Below are positions 13,701 through 25,700 of a stretch of DNA of 64,000 nt, piece by piece. Location: positions 76,939,721-77,003,720 of the forward strand of contig NC_134643.1 of assembly GCF_030463565.1 (NCBI RefSeq). Reading direction: 5' to 3'. Below the pieces are notes generated by a model, which saw only the letters and a program-made list of their open reading frames with translations, was not told the DNA's origin and did not search any database. Both the position numbers and the translations under genes were made by a program. Within the stretch, counting starts at the first letter, position 1. Each line of letters opens with the position of its first letter. The DNA comes from Pelecanus crispus. Its lineage: Eukaryota; Chordata; Aves; Pelecaniformes; Pelecanidae.

Positions 13701-16700
13701 TTAGTTTATGAAAGAGATCGTTTATTGAACCAGTTGGTCATATGAAGAAACTTCTGGTCAAAAATTAGTTTTAATGAAAAGCTTACAGCTTTATTTTGGA
13801 ACCGTATTTTCTATAGTAATAATCTCAACTACAAAATCTTAAAAAAAAAAAAAAAAACGAAGACATACAGCAATTACATTTTAATTCTCAGAACAGCCCT
13901 TCGTGTGAAGTTTGGAACTTGTCATTACATTGTTGTCTTCCACTACATGCTAATATCTTACCATTTAAATGCTCATATAGAACTAAAAAATTCCTAGCTG
14001 GCCAAAGCGACCTGCAGCACTGAGATGAAAGGAGGATCAGATGACATTTTATGCCTCCCTTCAGACTTGCCGGACTTTTCTTCCTCTTAGCCTGTGGAAT
14101 CACAGTGCCAGTGCTCATTAAAGGCGCGGCAAAGCAGCAGCAGAATTGTAACTCCTACTGTCTTTTTCGTATTGCACCTTTAACGTGGTCTACCTCAATA
14201 GTGAGGTGGCCCCTGTCAACTCTGAACTGCTGATCTACCTGATCTCACAGTTTGGAGTGTTCAACGGTTTCCTCTAAAAACATGTAGAACAGGAAGGAAA
14301 CACTGAGGTGTTTTAGACCAAGAGAAGACAGGCAACCTTTTTGACATCACCTTGCATTTCCAGTAGGGGTGAAACAAAAATGCCATCTTCTAGTATCACA
14401 TAATACTCTACTGAGCATACAGTGCAAGGTAGCATACGTTTACAGGGCCTGAAGTAGCTGTAACTGCTTCAGTGTCGGATGGGAAACATAACAGTGGAGA
14501 GAGGAAGTGTGTTTGTGGGAAAGACATGACAGCAGGGAGAAGAGTGGCGAGGAGGAACAGAAGTGGGCAACTGCCAGGCTGTTTGCTTGGGTTGCAGTGT
14601 GGAAGAGAAAGGGAACAGTTATCTGTTGAAAGGACCAGCACATTCCCTGCTGGGTCAGAAGAAGGCGGTATGCGGAAAGTGAAAACTGCAGCACCCAGCG
14701 AGCATTGCAAGATAGGAAATCTAACACTCGGAACCAAACCAGCCCAATGAAAGTTGTATTGCATGTGTGACTTTCACCCCCAATTTCTGGAAGACCCCAT
14801 TTAACTTTCTGAAAAACACTATAAAGTTAGCATAAATGAAAACAAAATCCTACACTTACAGAGCAGCCACAAATTGCTTAAAATGGCCTCACAAACCGTC
14901 AATGGTTGGTGGCTTGCATTTTGGGAACCCCTGCTCTTACATGACACTTTACTGGCTGTAAGTGTTACATGGTAAGGCTGCTGTCCGCTGAAGCATCTAC
15001 ATACAACATGAGCTACGTTCTGGCTCAAGACTCTTTAAAGTGTACATAGCCGGGAAGATGGATGTTGGAATACTAGAGCTCAGTGTAGAAACATTACACA
15101 CAAATTCCTTAAATGCACTGCATATTTAAAGTCAATAGTCATCTTCTTTAGAGTTAACAATAAATCTGTAATTAAAAAAAAATGTAAAAACTGAAGAAAA
15201 ACTTCTTGGTTTTGAAGGTTATAGCCAATTTCAGTCATTGGGCTGAAAAAAAAAAGAAAAAAGGAAGGGGGAGGGGGCTGTTGAGGATATGTTCTGGTAA
15301 GCTTACACTGAAAAATACCATTTTAACACTTACATTTAGCACCTGTTCTCCCTTCTCCATCACAAGTTGAATGTCCTCATTTTGATCTTCACGCCATAAG
15401 CTCATGAAAGTATTTATTTCCTGCAGTACAGTTGGGTCAGGACTTCCATCACAACTGAGGTAATGCTCCCACTACAGAAAACGTTAAAATAAAAGTAGAT
15501 ACGGGCATGTGGTGCAAATGACTATCATTATTACAAGAAAAAGGAGGATTCTGAAAGATAAATATATTGTGATACATTCACACCTGCATCTAAACAGGAC
15601 TGTAACACCACCTGGCTTATCACTGTGCCAGAAAAAAATGGTTTACTTTGATACTAATGTGTTAGTACTACTACTACTTCTGCCCACCTAACATTTGCTG
15701 TTTATACTTACTCATTTATCAGTGACTTCTGTTCCACTAGGTAGAGCTTGCTTGTCTACAAAAGCAATGAATTCAGTACCTGCCACAAATGAGGGGCTGA
15801 AAGAATAAATGAGGAACCAGTGCAGGTGGAAGAGGCAGATGGTTCTCAAACCAGATACTGCCAACAAAACTGAAAATTCCTATACTGGCAACAAAGCTGC
15901 TTAAAAGCCTTCTACTCCAACATGTTTATTCCTCCTTTCTCTGCCTCTGAAAGAGATTTCCACCTCCTCACCAGCACCAATTCAGCTGTCACAGAAACCT
16001 CTGGTGGAAATGTGAAAAGGATTGAATGATCTTTTTTTTCTTTAATAATTTTATTTTCAAATCAATTATTGGTCATTCTTGGGGGCGGGAAGTAAAAATA
16101 ATAACCAACAATGACAGGCTAAACCCACTTAACTCTACACATGAGCCTGACATTGTCTCATGGGACCAATTTGCAACGTTTAATGTAATTTTTTTCATCC
16201 ATATAGTAAGATATTAAGGAAACCTTGCCTCCCTGTATACTGTGAAGATTAGTAATGCAGTATTACTGAAGATTGCATTACAATGTAAAATGCATCTTTT
16301 AAAGCAAAAGTGCTTGTATAATTGCATTCCCAACCACTTCCATAACCATTTCCACTGTCTTCAAAAAAAGCAATAACAGGTGGGCACTCAGTGCACTGGA
16401 AACTCCTGTATAAAAGACTGATCAGTCTTCAGTAATTAAAACATCTGATTTCTTTCTTTTACATCTTTGCACTTAAAATACAGCTTCAGTTTCATCATCA
16501 GGAAAGCACACCCTTAAGAACAACAGCACTTGTGCTTTGAGAAAAAGGATAAATTTCATGAAAATTTGTAAGCCTATCTGTTAATCTGAATTGAAATTGT
16601 TCAGAAACGGATGTGGAAACTCAGCATTTGGTATTAGATATTTCTTTTGCCCTAAATATTCTTAACAACAGATTAATACAAACTCTAGTATTTCCCATAA

Positions 16701-19700
16701 TCTACCAGTACTTTATTTGAAGGTTTCTTTTTAAAATAATAGTTCTATTTTGCCATTACTTTTCAAAACAAAAAAATTCTTATGTTTCTCCTTCCAAGAA
16801 ATACTCTTCAGAAACATCCATAAACAACTGTCCCCTTTCAAAATGACTGACAGATTCTCTTGTTCACAAGGATAATAAAGTCAGAGCTCGTCATCAACTC
16901 AAAAAAGGTAATAAACATCATCCAAAGGTGTCAAGACGTAACTGTGAAGTTATCATGCTGCACCCTTGTGGCAACGAATGCTAAGGACACACTGGAAGAG
17001 CGCAATCAGCGCTCCTAGGACTGACTTGTTCCCTCTGCAGGGCTCCTGAGGCCACACCTGGAGTGCTGTATCCAGTTTTGGGTCCCTCAATACCAGAGAA
17101 AGAGCAGTAAATTGAAGAGTCCAGAGGAGGGACATTAAGATGGTTAGGGTACTGGAGAAAATGACACACGAGGAAAGGCTGAGCTTTGTTAGTCTAGAGA
17201 GGACTAACAAAGCTAAGGCAGGAGCTAATTGCAATCTACCGGTACCTAGAAAGGGGTTATAGAGAAGACAGAGGCAAACTTTCCTCAGAGGTGCATAGGG
17301 ATGACGTGTCATGACAATTAGGTGATGATCACAAGCTGTAACAAGGGAAATGCCAACTGGCTTTAAAGAAGGGTTGTTACAATGAGAGTGGTAGAGCTGT
17401 CAAACAGGTTACTCAGAGATACTGTGGTATCCCCATACTTTGAAATTTTCAAAACCCCAAGTGAGCACCTTGATCTAACTTCAGAGTTTGCCCTGCTTTG
17501 TGCAGGAGGTTGAACTATATGAATTTCAGACGTCCCTTCCAACATGATTTATCCTATGATTCTAAATTTTTCCTGCAGAGGCTTTATAAAGGATTAAGCA
17601 ACATACAAGACAAAGAGAAAATCCTTGTGTCCATAAGTCTATTTAACCTTACCTGGAACCAAACTGACCAAATCTCATATCAGACTGTTACTAAATGATG
17701 TTTCTGCAAGATGGATTCACAGAGTGAAATGTTCTACTAGTGTATTTCCATACCTTACTATTTAACTTTACAGGCATATAGTACCATTGGGTGGTGATTC
17801 AACCACCATGTACGTCACCCTAAACCAGAGACATTAACCCTTAGCTGCATTTTGACATATTTCCAGCCCTGATATCTGACCCACATTTGCGCCATGTCCT
17901 TCAAAGTTTTGTCCAACCTCTCTCCGAATGACAACCTGTGATATCCAGGAACCACTGGAACAAATGTTGTCAGTTGTCTCAAATTCTACAAAAACATTTC
18001 TAAGCCCTGGTAGAGCTTTTTTTATGGAATGTTTAAAACTAGAATGAATTGAACAAATAGAAAAAGGAAGGACAAATACCAGAACATGTGAAACTACAAT
18101 TCCTCTTGACTGCTGGGGTAAGCTGTGGGGCCCTAATACTTAGATCAGCCAGACAGGCTTCTCTTTGCCCATGTTTCTTTTCTGTGTGAAGTACAAAAGA
18201 CAGAGGAGAGTGAGGATGGCCAGTTACTACCTTGAGATGGAACTTGAAACGCAGTCATAGCACACGCCTAAGTTCAAGAAATGGAAGCATTCCCGGATCT
18301 TGTAATGGAGGCATAGCCTAAAGTCTCTTCGCTGTCAAACCTCTACAACACTGGGCAGATCTTGGAAAGAAAGCTTACCTTTGCATGTGCTCTATAATCT
18401 GTTTTCCACTGCTGTGCAGACAAAAACTTCTTTTCCAATGAATGAAGTTCTGCTAGTTCAGATTCCCTTCGTTCTTGATCCTGTTTTTATATATAAATAT
18501 ATTTACACACACACACATCAAACAGAGGAGTTAAGTATTTGGTTTACAACTTACAATTGTTTTATATCAAAGAATAAAATTTAGGATATTTTAATAAATT
18601 ACCACTAAAACAAATCCAAATACCAATAACTTGCTTTTTTTATGAAACATTTAATTAGGAAGACTGCAGCAGTTCACAATATGTTATTGTCATCACAGCA
18701 GTTGCTAAGCCATATGATTAACATAATGTGTCATATGAGTAACATAATGTGTCATATGATTGTTAGCCTCTCACTTGAACAGTTTCCATATCATCATCCT
18801 GGAACTACTTCTAATGAGAGCTGATGAAAAATGTAAGCCAATGTCGGAAAAATGTGTGCGAGATGATTTTTTTTTTTTCCTTATAATTTCTATTATTTTA
18901 AATGTATCTTCTCTCTACAGGGAAAAATATTCTGTGAAGGACAAGAGGCACAGGCAAGAGTGACTTTTTTCTGGGGGAAAAAAATAACTTGTGGTGATCT
19001 TTTTTTTTTTAAACACAAATATATTTAGATATTACCAAACAGTTTTTGTTCTGAATTCCAGTCGTCTTAGAAAAATAAACATACAAATTCAAATACACAC
19101 ACACATATAAATATACATGCACACACACAAATCAATGCATCTGTCCTAATATGTAACCACTTCTAGAATTTACACCAAAATTTCCTTGCCACAACTGTAC
19201 CAAATGTAATTATGGGGAACACAAAAAATATATCTAATTGAAAGTATAGAGGAAATGGAAAAAAAGAAGTATTTGTTCAAACTGGAGTATCACATATCCC
19301 AAAAGTTAATGTAACCACAGCATCTTTATGTATCAAAACCAGGCAAGACTATCTTGTCTCAGAGAATTTTGCTCAATCAAAGCAACACAAAGCCAAATAT
19401 TGGCTTAGTGAAAGAATACTGTAGAAAAAAATTCAGCACCATTTCTCTTGACTTTACATTATTGTGTTTTATTTAATTACTAATCCAGCTCACTACCTTC
19501 TCAACTTGTGGAATCTTATACAAGAGTATGTTTCGGTGATCTGGCTAGATTTTTCATTAGTAATTTTAATCTAGTGATGCTAGAAAATTTCCTCTATATT
19601 GTTCCCAACACTAAAGACATAAGGAAACTCCTTCCCATTCTCACACTACATTAATGTTTTACAGACCTTGTCACAAGTTTAGAAATAAGATTAGAATTTT

Positions 19701-22700
19701 TCAGTAACTATTGTGTACGAACTAACTTTTGCTGCAAGCTTTTCCATCTGCTCTTGTTCAATTCTCTCCTTTTCAAGTCTTGCTGCTTCTTCTTGTTGAG
19801 CTTGCAATCGGGCTTCCTCTGAAGATTGGAAAATATGTCAAAAGCATAATTATATTTTGCTTAATAAAACCAAATTATTTTGTTATTAGCCGTAATGACA
19901 AAACAACCATACACAATGAGCAACACAAAGGTGTATCTTATATTGTGCAGAAATCTTCCAAATGAGCCAAAGTACTTCGAATCATAGTACTAAAACACAA
20001 TATGGTGCTACTCCTATCAGCCTGTGACAATCCAAGTGGAGAAAAGGATCAGCAAGCCCTCTTTTTCCTCCAGAAACAGCAGCAGGCGTGCCCTCTCCCT
20101 TTATCTACAGCTGGAACAGGCCCAGGTTCTTAATCCAGTGTCTATGGTGAAACTGCCTGAGTGGTTCAGTCCCTAATTAGTGTTCTCCTTTCCTACAACC
20201 TTTGGTGGGTACCTCAATCTTACAGCTACTTCTTCATTGAAATCCTCTTCAGGATCAGTTACTCCTGATCACAGTTTTAGCTTTTCTTTGCTGCCGCAGG
20301 GACTAGAAAATCAGAGAGGATGTGAAAACTAAAATTGGTTTCAACTTCTAAGCCTTCAGCTTAAGCTAGCGCAGCCTATGCATCAATCCACGTGTCCCCA
20401 AACAGTGGCTTGAATGTCACTACCTACACGCAAATCACTTCAAATATATCTGTGTTGCACAGAGGCAAGAGCAACGGCAGTTCCCAAATCTGCCTGTACT
20501 CACCTCAGCTGTTACCCTCGTCCACAGAGGTTACTAGTGATTAGAAGTCACTTACTATTACTAGCAGTCATAGCGTGCCCAAACCCCCACCAGGATGGAT
20601 TAATGGCACAAAGGGAAGTAGAAGAGATGGATCTGGTGTTCAGACAGGAGTATCGAGCTGTGATACCAAACTGCAGAAGCAGACACGTTCAGATGGCGAG
20701 GACAGGTAAGTCATGCAACTGGGATTTCACTTTAAGGGATACTGTGATATACAATAGAAAGATCTCGAAGAAGTGGGTGGAGAATCAGTAGAGACAGAAG
20801 TGAGCCCAAGCAAACTACACTTTAATCTATCTTTGTAGTCACTTTATCTGCTACCCCTTCAGAACACCAGCTAGACCCCTGCCAACAGAAGTATTCTGTT
20901 CACCGCCTTTGGGAAAAGTCCTTTTCAGAGAATTTCTCTTGTCTGCTGAGAACCAGGCTTAAAAGGGAGGCGGGGGGGGGGCAGGGGGAAGAGAACCACA
21001 AAACAGTGCATTCCTAACTTGCTGAGAATATTTCAAAAAGTAATGGTAAGAGGCAGAAAAAAACCCCAAACCCTTAATTCTTCCAGCCATCCTCCTTCCC
21101 AAGTTCCTAACTGCAGTAGAAGTAACTAGCGAAAAGAGTATGGCTCTAATAGGAAAGTGAGATGTGGGAGGCAGTAACAAGTAACACAGGATTTGGCCCG
21201 TACAAGAAACGAGGGATGAATCACCTGTGTTTGTGAAATATTGGTGCACATATAGTTTGGGAGATTACTTTCTGTCCATTTATTTAAAATAACTGATTCG
21301 TGCCATCACATTCCCTGTAAACAAAGTGCACAGTACCTTCCTCTTTCAGCCTCCTTTCTTCTTCTTCTTTCTGTAATCTCAGTTGTTCAGCTTTGTTAAC
21401 TTTCTTTTTGCCACCGGACTTAATGTTTGCAATAAATTAAAAGAAAACAAATGTCAATATTACTTAAATACGTTTTGGGAGGTATTCACCCTCTATAACT
21501 TTGTCCTCCTAATCTGATCCCTGAGTTAAGATTTTAGACTCCCTACACAGTCAACAAAGCCTCCAGAACAGCAATCCACATCCTGAACTCAATTTTCTTC
21601 TCATTTTCATGATGCAATATATGTTTTTATAATTAATGTATTATTCTATGCTAGACACTCCTGAACATGTCCACAGGAGGAGTATATTAAAATCTCTTGT
21701 TTTAACGTAAAAATTGAGTAACATGTAGATCTGCTAAGAAAGTAGATGTTACAACTTCAGACGTTTTAGGAAATACAGGGAAATGTATTTTGGGACATGG
21801 ACAAGGCTGGTGTTTGCAAGCATCTAATTCACAAGACAACTAACAAAGAGTTCTCTCTTCTGTCGTAAAATCCCCACTGCAACTCAAGAGAGTTAACTGT
21901 TCAACCTGTAGGCTAATGCTAGAATAACTATATTTTACATTTGGGTTTCTCAGAAATTATATTCCTTATCAATTCTTTGCAGTCTGGGTATACATTTTAA
22001 AAAAATAAAATATATGATAAGTAACATGCAAAATCTACTGTCATGTAACAGATTAACCAAGATAGAACACTTATGTTTGTCCTGTAATTCATAGATTTCT
22101 CAGTGATGATACATACAAAAATTTGATAACTGGAGCTGTGCACGAGGCCACGTTGCCTTCAAGAGACTTGAACAGCTAGGACATGGAAAGCATAATTCTC
22201 TCTGGATTTGAAGATGTTTGCTAATGGCCCCTCACTTTTTACCTCACCAGCAAAAAGAAAGATTCTTGGAGAGGTTTTTATTATCATTTTGTTTGGGTTT
22301 TGCATTCATTTAGTTTTTGTGTTGACACAGTCTTTGGATGTTTAAACAAATGTGTAGGATTAGCACTGTCACTAGAAAACAGCACTTAAAGACACACAAG
22401 AGGAAAACACCAATTTCCTGTTAATGCAGCAGCAAAAGCAGCCTAAGGTTGCAATCCTCACCAAGCGCGTAGTTACTAAGGACTAAACTATCTTTATTCA
22501 GTTTTACTGTGTTTACGCAGGTAACACTGCCATTGTATTGCACGCACAATAAACTTGCAGTGAGTGTGCCTTGACTCCATCTGGGGTTGACAGAATGACA
22601 CCAGGGAGGAGTGCTGCTCCTGAAGGCAGATGCTGCAAAGACAAGGCCTGAATAGAACAGATTTAAAAAAAAAAAAAAGAAAAAAAAAGGGGGGGGCAGT

Positions 22701-25700
22701 GTCGGGGGAGAAAAATGAAGTAAATCAAAACAAGTTTGTGGAGCTTGTAAAGACAAGGAGGCTGATTTTGTACTGAATTGCAAAATTAATTCACAGCCAA
22801 CATTATTGTTTATGAGTGGGACAGATAAGGCTATTTTTTTCATATACATGAGAAAATAAACCATGATATTCTGCATAGGCTCCAGCATATGGAGAAAACA
22901 CAGAGTGACAGCAGCCTAAACTATGGTTGAAAGCAAAGGTATGGATGACAAAAGAAAAAGGTGTCAAGGAAAACAAGTGACTTGCATTTGGTGGTGTATC
23001 CATGTACAGGCTGAACAAGGGTATTCTGCTACTGACACACACAAACGAGAAAGAATCAAATATTTACTTTTTTAAAACAGAGAAAATACGGAATGCAAAT
23101 GGGTTCAGAGTGCGAGGCAATGTGAAAAGAGGAGGAGACACATCCTCTACCTAGGCAGCTAACCTGGATGTTGCACATCAGAGACCTGAATCCCAAGTCC
23201 CCATGCCATCATTGGTGAAAGACAAGGGCTTACAAGGATTCAGTCAGGTAAGGTCAAATGACTAAAATAGTATGAGTTTCATCCACAGTGTCAGCAAGAG
23301 AATATAATTGGATGGTATCACAATGGAAAAAAGTGCTAAAAATCAAAGGCATCTGTTAGGAATCCAATCCTCCTCTTCCGCAGAGAAACGGGTACAGAAT
23401 GGTACCAAACCAGCACAGTAGCACAGTGCCCATCTTGCAGAGGTGTAAATAAGGCAATAAAGAAAGAGGTCCAACAAAGCTGACAGGGAGAGACAACAAG
23501 AGAGGACTTAAGTCCAGACAGTTGCAAATGAACACAATGGTATTATGAAGTCTTCCCACCCACTCCACCTGAGTATTCCTAATAATTTGGTAAATATTGT
23601 TACAAGTAATCCAATGGATAGGGAACTTGGAAATAATCAAGGAGAACCTTGGTCATTCATCACACAAAAAGTGTGTTACAAATACTGCTATGTCAGATTT
23701 TGATTCTGAATAGTATATTTTCAGCTGTAAATAACTACTTGGAAAGCTATTAACTTTACACTACTTTGCATGGCAATAAATATATACATAAAGGCAACTT
23801 TGAATACAAAGGTTATCACGAAGCTTGAACAAAAACAATGGTGAAAATGTAGTGCCAACAACAAACGTACACCCACCAGAGTTAGCGTGCATCTTATCAC
23901 TTTTGTTACCAAAGCATTTATTTGAAAAATTCTCCTAGAACAGAGCCAGTAAAAACCACAATTCTACCCATTCCGATTTCAGGGAGGAATCAGTTCCTTC
24001 CAGTTCAACCAAAAAAAAAAAAAAAAAAAAAAAAAAATCAAACCAACAAAAAACCCCACTTTGATTACTTTTCTTCCAGTGAAAATGGAAAATCTGCTTG
24101 TTTCAATTACTTACAATCACTTTTTAGTCAACTTATTTTCACATTCTTATGCCTTAACATAGTACTGACAAATCTGAGATGCACAGTTCTCCAAGGAATA
24201 CACTTGATTGTGTTCTTTTTTGAGGGAGGGGTGGATAATTTCACTATCACTCCATTAAGAATAATCCACAGGCATGAATTTGTGCAATCCAGTTTCCTGT
24301 GGACTTCTGTCTGTTGTCCTCCCTGTTCATGATGTTCTGTGCCCAGCTTGCAGCTCGAAGCCGGGACACTGGCTCTCTGACCAGACATCCACTGCCAAGG
24401 AAAACACACAGCGGCTGCGCTCGCCACCTTCTCTCTAGTAATTCTGCAGGAACACGACTCAGCCGCCTTGCGAAAGGCACATAAGCTTAGTGTCCTGGAG
24501 ATGCCTGTTCCTCTTTCAAATTTGATTGAGCCTGACAAACTGGCTGAGAAGAAATACAGATTAAAACCAAAAAACCCCCACCTTCTTCTTTTTAAAAAGC
24601 ACATTTGCATACAATTACATGTCACAGCACCTTTATTATGATAAAACTTCTTAAAAATAATGTTTTGTAGACATTAAGTCCAGAAGTAACTGATGCTTAC
24701 TTTAATTTCAGTATGAAGTGCTTTATCATTTTACTCATATCATTTCCAAAGTAACAGAATTGTCCTGGCACACTACCTAAATGAACACTGCAGGGATCAA
24801 AATGCTGTATGTGAACTAGAGCATATTTCTGGCTACCTACCTTTTTTTTCTTTTTTGGACCCTAGAAGATCAGGGAAAAAAAAATAGGAAAGTGAGCATC
24901 AGAGAACAGGGTATTGACGATAAAGGAATAATTAAAAATACAACTATTCTGTAAAATTAGATGAGATTAACTATTGAAAAACTATAATGACAATAATTTC
25001 AATATTGCAGAAAATTAGCCACTAACACATGACTCCAGCCCATCTTAATTTATCAGGCTAGATTACACTTACGATTATAGAAGTATATCTACTTATTCCC
25101 ACTGTTAAAAAGTTAACGTACATCAAATATGTAATTTAGTCTGAGACATAATTGAGCCAAAAAATGTTTTCAGTGTTTTCTGAACTCATCAACTGATACT
25201 GTATGCTATTCCTAATAACACTAAATTACATCATGCGATGACCTAGAAGAACACAGAAACACCACCGAGTCTTTTGTCATTCATGGGGAAACTGCACATG
25301 AAGTGAAGATATGTAATTAGGGGACTTCTCCAAACGACTACAGGAGATAAGAACAGGTTCTAGAAAGCCAAACGTCTAACAGCAAATCCCTTACTTGATT
25401 GTGTAAACAATTACCTTTTCTATGCAACATCTAAATATTGCCATGTGACTTCACATAACTTCAGTGTGATTAGTTACCCACATGAGCATATTCCCAGTGG
25501 GGTGGAGAAGGGGGAAGGCAGTGAAGAAGACAGGCTGTGCACGGGAAGGCAGAGAAGTTTGTTACGGTAGAGCAATTCTGACAACAAAGTGTTAGTTACC
25601 TCCAAGCTGGGTTTCACGCTAAGCAGCCACAGTAGAATCACAGAATCGTTTAGGTTGGAAAAGACCTTTAAGATCGAGTCCAACCATTAAGCTAACACTG

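Noticed and set aside
14408-14764. Overlapping frames of 92-118 codons on both strands in DNAI7 intron 6
   Set aside because: Moderate GC locally; the frames overlap on both strands and show no domain or splice pair.
20414-20791. 125-codon plus-strand frame in DNAI7 intron 3
   Set aside because: No domain, no coding-type composition, antisense to DNAI7 between two confirmed exons.
22421-22888. 155-codon minus-strand frame in DNAI7 intron 2
   Set aside because: Contains poly-Phe from a homopolymer, no recognisable domain, no matching splice context.
24009-24037. Poly(A) run as the tail of a retrocopy
   Set aside because: No coding-like or SINE-like sequence precedes it on either strand and no target duplication is visible.
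24128-24625. 165-codon minus-strand frame in DNAI7 intron 2
   Set aside because: No motif, compositional chance frame; the true DNAI7 reading continues from 24841 to 21418.
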